Assembly: GCA_021731165.1 (NCBI GenBank)
Contig: JAKFXY010000030.1
Location: 1 to 39,805, forward strand
DNA from: Acidobacteriota bacterium
GTDB lineage: Bacteria > Acidobacteriota > Vicinamibacteria > Vicinamibacterales > UBA2999
Length of the DNA: 39,805 nucleotides
Direction of reading: 5' to 3'
A program made the position numbers and the translations under genes. Positions 1 to 8,465 of this stretch are shown one piece after another; within the stretch, counting starts at the first letter, position 1; each line of letters starts with the position of its first letter. Under the pieces are notes generated by a model. That model did not search any database. It saw only the letters and a list, made by a program, of their open reading frames with translations, and had not been told where the DNA came from.

Positions 1-605
1 GTCGCGTCCATGACCTTGAGCTGCCGCTCGAGCACCTGGAGGTAGGAGATCGATGGGTACTTCGTCGCCTGGGGGTCGAGCATCGGGTCGGCGGTATAAA
101 TGCCGTCGACCTTGGTTCCCTTCAGAATGACCTCGGCCTTGATTTCCATCGCCCGCAATGCCGCAGCCGTGTCGGTCGTGAAATATGGGTTGCCGGTGCC
201 GGCGGCGAAGATGACGACGCGTCCCTTTTCGAGGTGCCGGATGGCGCGGCGCCGGATAAAGGGTTCAGCCACCGCGCGCATTTCAATGGCCGTGACAACT
301 CGGGTCGTGACATTGATCTGCTCGAGCGCGTCCTGCAGCGCCAGGGCGTTGATGACGGTGGCCAGCATGCCCATGTAGTCGGCAGTGGCGCGGTCCATGC
401 CGCGTGCGCTGGCCACCAGGCCGCGGAAGATGTTGCCGCCGCCGATGACGATCGCGGTCTCGACACCGAGCGCCCGGATGTCGCCGACGTCGCGCGCGAT
501 ACGCGTGGCCACCACCGGGTCCACCCCGAACTGCTGGTCGCCCATCAGGGCCTCACCAGAGAGTTTTAGGAGTACGCGTTTGTAGACGGGGGTGGTAGAG
601 GACAC
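1..605 (-). CDS. pyrH: UMP kinase, 3' end cut by window
   Basis: Phosphorylates UMP to UDP in the cytoplasm, the first committed step from UMP towards UTP and CTP. The reading frame starts at a GTG (605) and runs off the window, giving 201 codons of a protein usually near 240 residues. The N-terminus reads [13 protein letters not shown], the typical amino-acid-kinase opening, followed by GVDP, an [11 protein letters not shown] glycine-rich phosphate loop, a [19 protein letters not shown] stretch and [13 protein letters not shown], all standard for bacterial PyrH. It is the last visible gene of the rplM-rpsI-rpsB-tsf-pyrH operon and begins 2 nt after the tsf stop, so coupling with EF-Ts translation is likely. 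In many bacteria frr follows next, outside this window. Confidence 0.95.
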   Translation of the reverse strand, partial: MSSTTPVYKRVLLKLSGEALMGDQQFGVDPVVATRIARDVGDIRALGVETAIVIGGGNIFRGLVASARGMDRATADYMGMLATVINALALQDALEQINVTTRVVTAIEMRAVAEPFIRRRAIRHLEKGRVVIFAAGTGNPYFTTDTAAALRAMEIKAEVILKGTKVDGIYTADPMLDPQATKYPSISYLQVLERQLKVMDA

Positions 606-607
606 GG

Positions 608-1213
608 CTATTCGACTCCCTCGCCGACCCTGAATCGGACAAACCGGCCAATCTGAATATTCTCGCCGGTCTTCGCGGTGGCCTGTGCAAGGAGCTGGCC
701 GATGGACACGCTGCCGTCACGGATGGACGGCTGGTCGAGCAACACGAACTGAGAGTAAAAGCTGCCGAGCTTGCCCTCGACGATCTTGTCAAGCACCGCA
801 GCCGGCTTGCCAGAGTTCTCCATCTGCGCGCGATAGATGCCTCTTTCTCGCTCAATCGCCTCGGCAGGTACGTCCTCGCGCCGCACCCAGCTCGGGTTGG
901 CAGCGGCGATGTGCATCGCCACCTCCTTCAGCAGGTTCTGGAAGTCATCGGTGCGCGCCACGAAGTCGGACTCGCAATTGAGCTCCACGAGCACACCGAT
1001 CTTACCGCCCATGTGAAGGTAACTGCCGATGAGACCCTGGGCCGTCGTGCGGCCCGCGCGCTTGGCGGCTTGTGCCAGCCCCCGCTTGCGCAGCAGGGTC
1101 ACCGCCTCGTCAATGTTGCCATTGGCCTCGGTGAGCGCCGCCTTACACTCCATCATGCCGACGCCGGTCTTCTCGCGGAGCTGCTTTACCTGATCTGCCG
1201 TAATCGTGCCCAT
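608..1213 (-). CDS. tsf: Elongation factor Ts (short form)
   Basis: Guanine-nucleotide exchange factor that releases GDP from EF-Tu. The ATG at 1213 gives 201 residues beginning [20 protein letters not shown]; the frame stays open further upstream, but homology begins here. Residues 1-55 are the UBA-like domain with the first family signature ([12 protein letters not shown]), and the second signature ([11 protein letters not shown]) follows around residue 80. At about 200 residues it is the short type known from Thermus and others, not the 280-residue E. coli type, so the second core subdomain and the coiled-coil module are reduced. It lies 149 bp after rpsB, past a hairpin with a U-tract, and 2 nt before pyrH. 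Confidence 0.95.
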   Translation of the reverse strand: MGTITADQVKQLREKTGVGMMECKAALTEANGNIDEAVTLLRKRGLAQAAKRAGRTTAQGLIGSYLHMGGKIGVLVELNCESDFVARTDDFQNLLKEVAMHIAAANPSWVRREDVPAEAIERERGIYRAQMENSGKPAAVLDKIVEGKLGSFYSQFVLLDQPSIRDGSVSIGQLLAQATAKTGENIQIGRFVRFRVGEGVE

Positions 1214-1313
1214 CGCCTCGTAACTCCGTTGATGAACCTCGAGCCTCACGAGTGCCGCAAGCTGTTCGAGCGTAGTCTCTTGCGTTTCGTGAACGTCGTG
1301 GTGAAATCCGTAC

Positions 1314-1342
1314 AAAAAAAGCGCCGGCCCGCGAGCCGGCGC
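1314..1342 (-). terminator. Hairpin plus U-tract between rpsB and tsf
   Basis: Read on the minus strand, an 8-bp perfect GC stem (1335-1342 with 1321-1328, loop 1329-1334) is followed directly by seven T residues (1320-1314). This is a textbook intrinsic terminator shape, placed inside the operon 101 bp before the tsf start. A partial terminator here would give more rpsB than tsf mRNA. I infer attenuation, not full termination, because tsf and pyrH show no obvious separate promoter. Confidence 0.75.
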
Positions 1343-1362
1343 CTGAATTCTTTCGCCCTGTC

Positions 1363-2193
1363 CTACGCTCCGGCGGCGGTCGGGGTTGGGGTCGGGACTG
1401 CAGCCACCTCGCGGCGCTGCGGCTGCACGGCGCGTCTGAGGCGGGCGGCGGCGTCTGCCGCGGCGGCCTCCTCGGCACGAGCGGCATCCTCCTCGGCGAT
1501 GCGCGATTCGCGCATGCCGCGGCCGCCGAGGACCGCTTCGGCGATTTTCGAGGCGAACAGGCGAATTGCCCTGAGGGCGTCGTCGTTCCCAGGAATCACG
1601 TGGTCCACTTCGTCGGGATCGCAGTTGGTGTCCACGACGCCGATGACCGGGATCTTGAGCTTGCGCGCCTCGTCAACCGCGATCTTCTCCTTGCGGGTGT
1701 CAATCACGAAGATCGCGTCTGGCAGACGCGACATCGTGCGAATGCCCTCGAGATTCTTGAGGAGCTTACGCTTCTCCTTTTCGTTGCGCGCGATTTCCTT
1801 CTTGGAGAGCGTTTCGTAGCGGCCGTCGGTGACCATCGCTTCGAGGTCACGAAGCCGTCCCAGGCTGCGCTGGATCGTGGCAAAGTTGGTGAGAAGTCCG
1901 CCGAGCCACCGCTGGTTGATATAGAACATCCCACAGCGCTGAGCTTCCTCGGCGATGACGTCCTGGGCCTGCCGCTTGGTCGCGACGAAGAGGAGCGTTC
2001 TGCCGTCCGCGGCGAGGTTGGTCACAAACTGCTCGGCGTCGCGGAACTTCTTCACCGTCTGGTTGAGATCGATGATGTAGATCCCGTTCCGCTCACCGAA
2101 GATGTACTCTTTCATCTTCGGGTTCCACCGCTTCGTCTGGTGGCCGAAGTGAACCCCCGCCTCCAGCAGATCCTTCATCGCAATCCCGGACAA
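1363..2193 (-). CDS. rpsB: 30S ribosomal protein S2
   Basis: Structural protein of the small ribosomal subunit. It contains the family hallmarks [20 protein letters not shown] near the N-terminus, [24 protein letters not shown] and [12 protein letters not shown], and [23 protein letters not shown] use TTG at 2193 because an AGGGAGG ribosome-binding site lies about 4-5 nt upstream; the ATG at 2178 would sit about 19 nt from it. The first residues also align with the start of E. coli S2. At 276 residues it is longer than usual because of an Ala/Glu/Arg-rich C-terminal tail of about 45 residues. It follows rpsI by 20 nt. Confidence 0.96.
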   Translation of the reverse strand: MSGIAMKDLLEAGVHFGHQTKRWNPKMKEYIFGERNGIYIIDLNQTVKKFRDAEQFVTNLAADGRTLLFVATKRQAQDVIAEEAQRCGMFYINQRWLGGLLTNFATIQRSLGRLRDLEAMVTDGRYETLSKKEIARNEKEKRKLLKNLEGIRTMSRLPDAIFVIDTRKEKIAVDEARKLKIPVIGVVDTNCDPDEVDHVIPGNDDALRAIRLFASKIAEAVLGGRGMRESRIAEEDAARAEEAAAADAAARLRRAVQPQRREVAAVPTPTPTAAGA

Positions 2194-2213
2194 GCTCCCT
2201 CCCTTCGACCTGT

Positions 2214-2606
2214 TTAACGTTTACTGAACTGGAACCGCTTGCGCGCACCGGCCAGCCCGTATTTCTTACGTTCCTTGATGCGCGAATCCGACGTCAGCAG
2301 CCCGTCTTTCTTGAGGGCTTTGCGGAGTTCGGCATTGAACGACACGAGCGCGCGCGAGATGCCGAGCCGGATCGCGCCAGCCTGGCCGTTGACGCCGCCT
2401 CCGGCCACGGTAGCGAGGACATCGAACTTGTCGCCGGTCTCTGTGAGGAGCAGCGGTCGGCGCACCGTCGTACGCAGCGAATCGGTTGGAAAGAAATTCT
2501 CGAATTCGCGGTGGTTGACGGTGATGGCGCCGGTGCCGGGGCGGAGGAACACGCGGGCGGCGGACGTCTTGCGTCGGCCCGTGGCGTAGTATTCGATGCT
2601 GGCCAA
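2214..2606 (-). CDS. rpsI: 30S ribosomal protein S9
   Basis: Small-subunit protein whose basic C-terminal tail reaches the P-site tRNA. The 130 residues include the start [16 protein letters not shown], the [19 protein letters not shown] block and the typical ending [17 protein letters not shown] with terminal Lys-Arg. The start is TTG at 2606, 3 nt after the rplM stop codon; a GAGGT inside the end of rplM can serve as ribosome-binding site. The rplM-rpsI pair is conserved across bacteria, and here it leads the rpsB-tsf-pyrH genes. Confidence 0.97.
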   Translation of the reverse strand: MASIEYYATGRRKTSAARVFLRPGTGAITVNHREFENFFPTDSLRTTVRRPLLLTETGDKFDVLATVAGGGVNGQAGAIRLGISRALVSFNAELRKALKKDGLLTSDSRIKERKKYGLAGARKRFQFSKR

Positions 2607-2609
2607 GTT

Positions 2610-3041
2610 CTATGCGACCTCGATTGTCTTTGGCTGCTGGGCAGCGTGCGGATGTTCGGGCCCCGCGTACACCTTCAACTTCCGGTACATCGCGTCACCC
2701 ATCTTCGTCTTCGGCAGCATGCCCCTGACGGCTTCCTCCAGCAGTCGGGTTGGCTGGCGCTTGCGGACATCCACGGCGCGCTCCTCGCGCAACCCACCTT
2801 CGTATCCGCTGTGCCGACGATAGAGTTTCTGATCTTCCTTGCGGCCGGTCAGCTTGACCTGAGCCACGTTCACGATGACCACGTGGTCACCGGTATCGAT
2901 GAATGGGGTGTACACCGCCTTGTGCTTGCCCTGCAGAAGCCGGGCCGCCAAGGTTGACACACGACCCAATACCTGACCGCTGGCGTCGATGACATGCCAC
3001 CGGCCGTCCGCGCTCTTGGCGCTCGCCACGAACGTACGCAT
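2610..3041 (-). CDS. rplM: 50S ribosomal protein L13
   Basis: Large-subunit protein, first gene of the operon. The 143 residues (E. coli L13 is 142) contain WHVIDASGQVLGRVSTLAA, LQGKHKAVYTPFIDTGD, VVIVNVAQVKLTGRK, YRRHSGYEGGL and a late AVRGMLPKTKMGDAMYRKL block, all standard for L13. The start is ATG at 3041 with an AAGGA element about 15 nt upstream. The promoter at 3128-3156 predicts a leader of about 80 nt, enough for autoregulation by a ribosomal protein, although I do not recognise a known L13 leader fold. Confidence 0.97.
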   Translation of the reverse strand: MRTFVASAKSADGRWHVIDASGQVLGRVSTLAARLLQGKHKAVYTPFIDTGDHVVIVNVAQVKLTGRKEDQKLYRRHSGYEGGLREERAVDVRKRQPTRLLEEAVRGMLPKTKMGDAMYRKLKVYAGPEHPHAAQQPKTIEVA

Positions 3042-3127
3042 GAATTAAGGGAGTCCTTACGCGGGTCTCGCGCCCCTCGCCGGGGGACATCCACAGCACG
3101 AGACATGAGTTACAGCCGCAAACCCTG

Positions 3128-3156
3128 ATGATACGGACGGTTGTCAGCCTTGTCAA
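3128..3156 (-). promoter_or_regulatory. Sigma70-type promoter for rplM operon
   Basis: On the minus strand a perfect -35 hexamer TTGACA (3156-3151) is followed by a 17-bp spacer and TATCAT (3133-3128), one base off the -10 consensus. Transcription would begin near 3121, leaving a leader of about 80 nt before the rplM ATG. It is the best promoter match I found in the window and fits the strong expression expected of a ribosomal protein operon. Confidence 0.85.
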
Positions 3157-3269
3157 GGATTCTGGGCGTTTAGAGCCCCCCCCTGTGATGCCCGTCAGCC
3201 TTCGTTCCGATAACAAACCCGTCAGCAGTGCCAGCACGTCCGTGGTGGGCCCCATCGGAGTGTGATGGC

Positions 3270-3294
3270 GTGCACGGGTTTTACGGATGTGCAC
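3270..3294 (+). promoter_or_regulatory. Paired GTGCAC palindromes upstream of pilM
   Basis: The six-base palindrome GTGCAC occurs at 3270-3275 and again at 3289-3294, 19 bp apart, 31-55 bp before the pilM start. Spacing near two helical turns suits a dimeric regulator binding twice. The short length means chance cannot be excluded. The rest of the 283-bp divergent spacer (3042-3324) holds the rplM promoter, but I see no convincing pilM -35/-10 pair. Confidence 0.3.
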
Positions 3295-3324
3295 GACGTT
3301 GGCAGGGAGCGGAGGAAATCGGCT

Positions 3325-4383
3325 GTGTTTGGTAAACCGAAGGCGGTCGTAGGGCTCGACATCGGGTCGAGCGCCGTAAAGGCCGTGGAGCTCAAACCGG
3401 CGGGCAAAGGGTACCGAGTCGTGGCCTGTGGCAGCGAGCCGGTGCCGCAAGACGCGATCGTGGACGGCGCGATCATCGACGCCACGGCGGTATCAAACGC
3501 GATTCGCCGTTTGTTTGCCGGCCAGGCCTTCAAACCCAAGGAAGTCTGTGCGTCCCTCTCGGGCAACGCCGTCATCGTCAAGAAGATCACGCTGCCCGTG
3601 ATGACCGAGGCGGAGCTCGACGAGTCCATCTACTGGGAAGCGGAACAGTACATCCCGTTCGATATCCAGGACGTGAACCTCGACTACGAAATCCTCGATC
3701 CCGGCACCGGCCCCGATTCGCGCGGGAGCATGGACGTGCTGTTGGTCGCGGCCAAGAAGGACAAGATCGGCGACTACACGAGCGTGATCGTGCAGGCCGG
3801 GCGGACGCCTGTCATCGTGGACGTGGACGCATTCGCCCTGCAGAACGCCCTCGAGGTCAACTACGGCCTCGAACCAGGCCGTGTCGTCGTGCTGCTGAAT
3901 GCCGGGGCCAGCGCCATCAATATCAACATCATTCAGGGCACTCAGTCGGTGTTCACGCGCGACATCTCCATGGGCGGCAACGCCTATACCGAAGCGGTGC
4001 AGAAGGAGCTCGACCTGACGTTTGAGTCGGCCGAGCAGCTCAAGAAGGGGACTCCCGTGGACGGCGCCACCTATGAGGAGGCGCAGCCGATCCTGCACGC
4101 GGTCACGGAGAATGTGCTGCTCGAGATTCAGAAGACGTTCGATTTCTTCAAGGCGACGGCCGGGTCCGATCAGATCGACCGAATCATGCTGAGCGGCGGA
4201 GCGTCGCGGGTCGACCGCTTCCGCGAGATGTTGCAGGAGCGATTCAACGCGCCGGTCGAAGATTTTGATCCGTTCCGAACCGTAACCTGGGATCCACGCA
4301 AGCTGAGTGGTAATCCGGCCGAGACGGCGGCGACCGCCGCGGTGGCCGTTGGCCTCGCGTTGCGGCGGGTGGGCGAGAAATGA
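3325..4383 (+). CDS. pilM: Type IV pilus assembly protein PilM
   Basis: Cytoplasmic actin-like ATPase of the type IV pilus inner-membrane platform; in the known system it binds the N-terminal tail of PilN. I start at GTG 3325 because GGAGGA lies 8 nt upstream; the frame could be extended to 3262 but without support. The 352 residues open with VVGLDIGSSAVKAVEL, the phosphate-1 motif of the actin/FtsA/PilM fold, followed by SLSGNAVIVKKITLP, the ESIYWEAEQYIPFDIQDVNL block typical of PilM, SMGGNAYTE, and IMLSGGASRVDRFREML for the adenosine pocket. It overlaps pilN by 4 nt (ATGA). Confidence 0.96.
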   Translation: MFGKPKAVVGLDIGSSAVKAVELKPAGKGYRVVACGSEPVPQDAIVDGAIIDATAVSNAIRRLFAGQAFKPKEVCASLSGNAVIVKKITLPVMTEAELDESIYWEAEQYIPFDIQDVNLDYEILDPGTGPDSRGSMDVLLVAAKKDKIGDYTSVIVQAGRTPVIVDVDAFALQNALEVNYGLEPGRVVVLLNAGASAININIIQGTQSVFTRDISMGGNAYTEAVQKELDLTFESAEQLKKGTPVDGATYEEAQPILHAVTENVLLEIQKTFDFFKATAGSDQIDRIMLSGGASRVDRFREMLQERFNAPVEDFDPFRTVTWDPRKLSGNPAETAATAAVAVGLALRRVGEK

Positions 4384-5048
4384 TCCGCGTCAACCTCCTG
4401 GGACGCGAGGGTCGGAAGAAGAAGGTCGGGGCCACCCTCAATGCCGGCCAGAGGCTGACGGTCGCGTGCAGCCTGGTGCTCGTCGCCGCCGCCGGGGGGA
4501 TCGGCTGGTGGTACTACTCCCTGGACCAGGCTTCCGCACGGGTGGACGCGGACCTTGCCGAGGCTCAGCAGCAATTGGCGCAGCTCCAGCCTGTTCTGAT
4601 ACAGCTGCAGCGATCCCAGCAACGACAGCAGGCGCTCCAGCAGCGAGTGGCCCTGATCGAGCAGCTCCGAGTGGGGCAGAGCCTGCCTGTTCAGCTTCTC
4701 GATCATGTCAGCAAGAGTCTGCCCGAGATGCTCTGGCTGACACAGATGAACCAGGTCAACAGCGAGGTGACCATCGAGGGACGGAGCACCACGCTGATCT
4801 CGCTCTCCGACTTCGTAGGCAACCTTGGGACCTCGGCGCTGCTTCAGAAGCCGATCGAGATCGTGACAAGCCAAGTTGAAAGCGCCCCTGCCACGGCCAC
4901 GTCGGGGCAGGCCTCGGCACCGGCGGTGGACGTGATCCGGTTCGTCGTGAAAGCGCAGCTCGCCCCGTCGAGTCGTCAGAATTCGGCGGCTGCGCCGGGC
5001 CAGCCCGGCAGCCCCACTGCACAGCCCGCGCCCGGAGGGGCGCGTTAG
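4380..5048 (+). CDS. pilN: Type IV pilus assembly protein PilN
   Basis: Bitopic inner-membrane protein of the pilus alignment complex. The start MIRVNLLGREGRKKK is the conserved cytoplasmic tail (INLL motif) that docks into PilM. One membrane segment spans about residues 26-46, then a Gln-rich coiled coil runs to about 100, followed by a small periplasmic ferredoxin-like domain (LLDHVSKSLPEMLWLTQMNQ, VTIEGRSTTLISLSDFVGNL). The last 25 residues are low-complexity Ala/Pro/Gly/Gln. The start overlaps the pilM stop by 4 nt. The gene ends at the edge of an 8-bp hairpin that separates it from pilO. Confidence 0.93.
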   Translation: MIRVNLLGREGRKKKVGATLNAGQRLTVACSLVLVAAAGGIGWWYYSLDQASARVDADLAEAQQQLAQLQPVLIQLQRSQQRQQALQQRVALIEQLRVGQSLPVQLLDHVSKSLPEMLWLTQMNQVNSEVTIEGRSTTLISLSDFVGNLGTSALLQKPIEIVTSQVESAPATATSGQASAPAVDVIRFVVKAQLAPSSRQNSAAAPGQPGSPTAQPAPGGAR

Positions 5049-5067
5049 AGCGGCCCTCGGGCCGCTC
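5048..5067 (+). repeat. GC-rich palindrome in the pilN-pilO spacer
   Basis: An 8-bp perfect inverted repeat (5048-5055 and 5060-5067) with a CTCG loop begins at the last base of the pilN stop codon. There is no T-tract, so it is not an intrinsic terminator. It resembles the GGCC-centred palindromes at 35282-35301 and 35553-35573. In the transcript it may tune mRNA stability or pilO translation. Confidence 0.6.
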
Positions 5068-5079
5068 CGATTAACGGAC

Positions 5080-5700
5080 ATGGCAATGAATCTCAGCCTC
5101 AGCAAGCTGCCGTGGCACAGTCAGGTCGGTGCCTTCGTGGTGCTGGCGGCGGCCGCTGCCGGTGTCTTTTGGAATTACTACGCCAGCCCCAGACAGGCTG
5201 ACATCGATCAGCGTCTCGAGCAGCTCGCGCAGATGCGAAGGCAGATCGATGACGGACGTCGAAATGCGAGTCGCCTGCCAGAGCTCCAACGCGAGGTGGC
5301 AGCACGGGAAGGGGAGCTGGACCGTTTGAAGGAACGGCTGCCCGAGGAAAAGGATGTCGCGAATCTGTTGCGGCGCATCCAGGGGCTGGCCACGCAGTCC
5401 AGTCTGACGATTCGCGGCTTCACGCCTCAGGCGGTGGCGCAGCGGCAGCTATACGCGGAGTGGCCGATCGGCCTGCAACTCGAGGGGACGTACCACAACC
5501 TGGGCAACTTCCTCGAGCGAGTGAGCAAGTTCGACCGGATCATCAACGTCACGAAGATCAGCATCAGGGCGAAGGAAGCACAGACAGACAGCGACACGAT
5601 CACGGCGGAGTGCACCGCGACGACGTTCGTGATGGCCGACTCGACGACAGGCGCGCCTGGTGCGCGCGGAGCAGGGGCCGCGCCCCCGCGGGCGGAGTGA
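5080..5700 (+). CDS. pilO: Type IV pilus assembly protein PilO
   Basis: Partner of PilN in the inner-membrane alignment complex. It has a short cytoplasmic N-terminus, a membrane segment at about 16-33, a coiled coil at about 38-92 (charged, with RRQIDD and REGELDRLKERLPEEKDV), then a periplasmic ferredoxin-like domain with YAEWPIGLQLEGTYHNLGNF and FDRIINVTKISI, which is characteristic of PilO. The tail is Gly/Ala/Pro-rich. ATG at 5080 gives 206 residues; the in-frame ATG at 5086 is nearly as good, since only a weak ACGGAC precedes both. The stop lies 4 nt before pilP. Confidence 0.93.
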   Translation: MAMNLSLSKLPWHSQVGAFVVLAAAAAGVFWNYYASPRQADIDQRLEQLAQMRRQIDDGRRNASRLPELQREVAAREGELDRLKERLPEEKDVANLLRRIQGLATQSSLTIRGFTPQAVAQRQLYAEWPIGLQLEGTYHNLGNFLERVSKFDRIINVTKISIRAKEAQTDSDTITAECTATTFVMADSTTGAPGARGAGAAPPRAE

Positions 5701-5704
5701 CGCG

Positions 5705-6238
5705 ATGAAGATCCTGGCGACACGCGGGCTGTGGCAGTGCCCGGCTCTCCTGCTGGCGATGGCGGCGGTAGCGGCGGCGCAGACGCCCGCACCTGCCGCG
5801 CAAGCGCCGACACAGCAGACGGCGGCGGCGGCGTCCCCAGCGCCTGGCGATGCCGCGGCGGGACAGGCTCCAGCGGCTGTTGGCTTCTCATACGACCCCG
5901 CAGATCGGCGCGATCCGTTTGTCAGTCTGCTTCGGCGAGGCTCGGAAACCGAACCGCGGGCCGCGGGAGCACGCCCACCCGGCCTGCCCGGCCTCGAAAC
6001 GTCGGAAATCACGCTCAAGGGCACCGTGGCCGGACGTACCGGCTATGTCGCGATAGTGCAGGGCTCCGACAACAAGACCTACATCGTGCGGGAGGGCGAG
6101 CGGCTGCTCGACGGCACGGTGCGGGCCATCACCCAGAACGCCATAGTGATCGTGCAGCAGGTCAACGATCCGCTCTCGCTCGAGAAGCAACGCGAGGTGC
6201 GGAAGTTGCTGCGTCAGACCGAAGAGGCCAAGCAATGA
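5705..6238 (+). CDS. pilP: Type IV pilus assembly protein PilP
   Basis: Periplasmic link between the PilN/PilO complex and the PilQ secretin. A signal peptide covers about residues 1-26 (MKILATRGLW start, hydrophobic core, AVAAAQ end). An Ala/Pro/Gln-rich unstructured stretch follows, then YDPADRRDPFVSLL, the conserved secretin-contact motif, and a C-terminal beta domain (SEITLKGTVAGRTGYVAIVQ, YIVREGERLLDGTVRAI). Proteobacterial PilP is a lipoprotein; here Cys12 lies inside the hydrophobic core with no lipobox, so this form is probably soluble or anchored by an uncleaved signal. The frame is open from 5660, but ATG 5705, 4 nt after pilO, is the fitting start. It overlaps pilQ by 4 nt. Confidence 0.92.
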   Translation: MKILATRGLWQCPALLLAMAAVAAAQTPAPAAQAPTQQTAAAASPAPGDAAAGQAPAAVGFSYDPADRRDPFVSLLRRGSETEPRAAGARPPGLPGLETSEITLKGTVAGRTGYVAIVQGSDNKTYIVREGERLLDGTVRAITQNAIVIVQQVNDPLSLEKQREVRKLLRQTEEAKQ

Positions 6239-8454
6239 CGGTTCGTTCCAGACCAGCTATTCTGTCCGCCCTGATGGCGCTCGGCGTCACCGTCTCGCTC
6301 ATGGCGAGCGGGGCTGGTACGGACGCGGCGCACCTGAAAGTGATCGGTTCGCGCGTCGATGACCGCATAGGGGTCATCACGATCGAGGCATCCGATCCGG
6401 TGCCGTACGTCACGTCGCAGCCCGATCCACGGACCTTCGTCGTGGAACTCCGCGACGTCTTCGCGCTGGGCTTTGCCGACAACTTCAAGGCCGACCCTCG
6501 CAATCCGGTATCAAACGTCGAGGTGGAGAGTAGCCGGGCGGATGACGGTGCGATGGTCGCGCGTGTGCGCATGACGCTGGCGCAGCCGATGCGACCGCGT
6601 GTCCGCAGCGCGCGCAACGTTATTTACGTAGAGGCCGATCGCCTCGATCGCAGCGGCGCTTCCGGCCTCATCAGTGGAGTGGGACCGGCCAGCGCGATCC
6701 GGGATCTGCGCGTGACGAGACGCGGGGATGCCACGGCGATCACTCTGCTCGGCACCGGCCGGCTGGTGGCGAGCGGAATCGAGGAGAGCAAGGACGGCCC
6801 GCCTCGGTTGTATATCTACCTTCCGAATGTCACGTCTGCCCTGCCGACCACGACCCCGGTGGATCGGGGACCGGTCGAGCGCGTGCGCATCGGCATCGAT
6901 GCCCGCTCGCCGCTCGTCACTCGGGTGGCGATGGATCTCTCACGGCGTGCAGCCTACCGCGTGGAGCCGTCTCAGGACGGCCAGGATCTGACGGTCGTCT
7001 TCGACGAGCCGGTTCAGGATGCGATGGCGGCGCTCACCAATCCGAGTCTGACGAAGGTCGGCAGTCGAACCGTTGCGCTTTCGCCGGCGCAGGGGCCGGT
7101 CCCGGCGCCGCGGGCGCCACCTGTCCTCGCGGCGGCCCAGGCGCAGGCGCCCGCTCCGGTGCTCCAAGCACAGGCACCACCAACCCAGGTCGCACCTGCG
7201 CAGCCGGCCCCCGGAGCGTCGCCGCGCTTCACCGGGTTTCCCGTGAGTCTCGACTTCCAGGGAGCCGACCTCAGGGCGGTCCTGCGAACCTTCGCCGAGA
7301 TCAGCAGCCTCAACGTGGTCATCGACCAGACGATTCAGGGCACCGTTGACGTATCGCTGCGCGATGTGCCCTGGGACCAGGCCCTCGACATCATTCTGCG
7401 CGCCAACAAGCTGGGATACGCCGTCGACGGCAACATCGTGCGTGTGGTGCCGCTCACCGTGCTGGCCGACGAGGAAGCCCAGCGTGTGAAGCTCGCCGAC
7501 GCGCAGGCACTGTCCGGCGATCTCCAGATCCTGACGCTCTCTCTCAGCTATGCGAAGGCGGAAGACCTGCGGCCGCTCCTGACCACGACCGTGCTCTCGT
7601 CGCGCGGCTCGATCCAGACGGATACGCGGACGAACACGATCATCGTCAACGACCTGGCCGACCGGCTGCAGAAGGCCAGAAATCTCATCGCGACACTCGA
7701 CTCCCCACAGCCGCAAGTGGAGATCGAGGCGCGCATCGTGCAGACCACTCGCGAGTTCGCCAGGACGGTGGGTGTGCAATGGGGCTACAACGGCCGGGCG
7801 AACGCCGCCATCGGTAACACGCTGCCGCTCGCGTTTCCGAACAACGGGAGCATCAACGGTCGCGCGCTCGAGGGGGGGAACACGGCGGTGAACCTTGGCG
7901 CCAACGCGGCGACCTCTGCGATAGGCGTCGCGCTCGGCTCCATCAACGGCGCGCTCAATCTGGACGTGGCGCTCTCGGCACTCGAGAAGTCCGGGCAAGG
8001 TCGCATTCTTTCGACGCCGCGCGTATCGACGCAGAACAACGTCGCTGCGGAAATTACGCAGGGCGTGCAGATCCCGATCCAGACGGTGGCGAACAACACC
8101 GTGACGGTGACATTCAAAGACGCCGCGCTGACGCTCAAGGTGACTCCACAGATCACCGCCGCCAACACGGTGATCATGCAGATTGCGGTTGAAAACGCGA
8201 CCGCCGACAACGCCAACAAGGTGAACGGCATTCCGCCGATCAACACACAGCGCGCCATTACTCAGGTGCTGGTCGGCGACGGTGAGACGACGGTGATTGG
8301 GGGGATCTATGTCAGCGAGGACACCTCGAAACAGGATCGGACGCCTGGTCTCTATCGGCTGCCGCTGCTCGGCTGGCTGTTCAAGCGTGACGACATCACG
8401 GACGCGAGCCGCGAGTTGTTGATTTTCATCACGCCGAAGATATTCAAACTCTAG
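6235..8454 (+). CDS. pilQ: Type IV pilus secretin PilQ
   Basis: Outer-membrane channel through which the pilus exits. ATG 6235 overlaps the pilP stop by 4 nt and gives 739 residues; the longer open frame upstream lies over pilP and is not used. Order: signal peptide (1-25), AMIN domain (about 28-130), a second AMIN-like domain (about 145-262), an Ala/Pro/Gln linker (about 288-332), STN domain (335-405, VSLDFQGADLRAVLRTFAEI), secretin N-domain (about 425-495), and the secretin barrel (495-735) with ILSTPRVSTQNNVAAEITQG, VTPQIT, VGDGETTVIGGIY and the final LPLLGWLFKRD and ELLIFITPKI motifs. The AMIN domains bind peptidoglycan in the family. Confidence 0.96.
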   Translation: MTVRSRPAILSALMALGVTVSLMASGAGTDAAHLKVIGSRVDDRIGVITIEASDPVPYVTSQPDPRTFVVELRDVFALGFADNFKADPRNPVSNVEVESSRADDGAMVARVRMTLAQPMRPRVRSARNVIYVEADRLDRSGASGLISGVGPASAIRDLRVTRRGDATAITLLGTGRLVASGIEESKDGPPRLYIYLPNVTSALPTTTPVDRGPVERVRIGIDARSPLVTRVAMDLSRRAAYRVEPSQDGQDLTVVFDEPVQDAMAALTNPSLTKVGSRTVALSPAQGPVPAPRAPPVLAAAQAQAPAPVLQAQAPPTQVAPAQPAPGASPRFTGFPVSLDFQGADLRAVLRTFAEISSLNVVIDQTIQGTVDVSLRDVPWDQALDIILRANKLGYAVDGNIVRVVPLTVLADEEAQRVKLADAQALSGDLQILTLSLSYAKAEDLRPLLTTTVLSSRGSIQTDTRTNTIIVNDLADRLQKARNLIATLDSPQPQVEIEARIVQTTREFARTVGVQWGYNGRANAAIGNTLPLAFPNNGSINGRALEGGNTAVNLGANAATSAIGVALGSINGALNLDVALSALEKSGQGRILSTPRVSTQNNVAAEITQGVQIPIQTVANNTVTVTFKDAALTLKVTPQITAANTVIMQIAVENATADNANKVNGIPPINTQRAITQVLVGDGETTVIGGIYVSEDTSKQDRTPGLYRLPLLGWLFKRDDITDASRELLIFITPKIFKL

Positions 8455-8465
8455 GAGTGACGACC

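Noticed and set aside
4170-5105. 311-codon minus-strand open frame opposite pilM and pilN
   Set aside because: Antisense shadow of pilus genes with conserved motifs on the plus strand.
5731-6234. N-terminal extension of the pilQ frame over pilP
   Set aside because: The ATG at 6235 overlaps the pilP stop by 4 nt and begins a proper signal peptide; the upstream extension is low-complexity shadow sequence.
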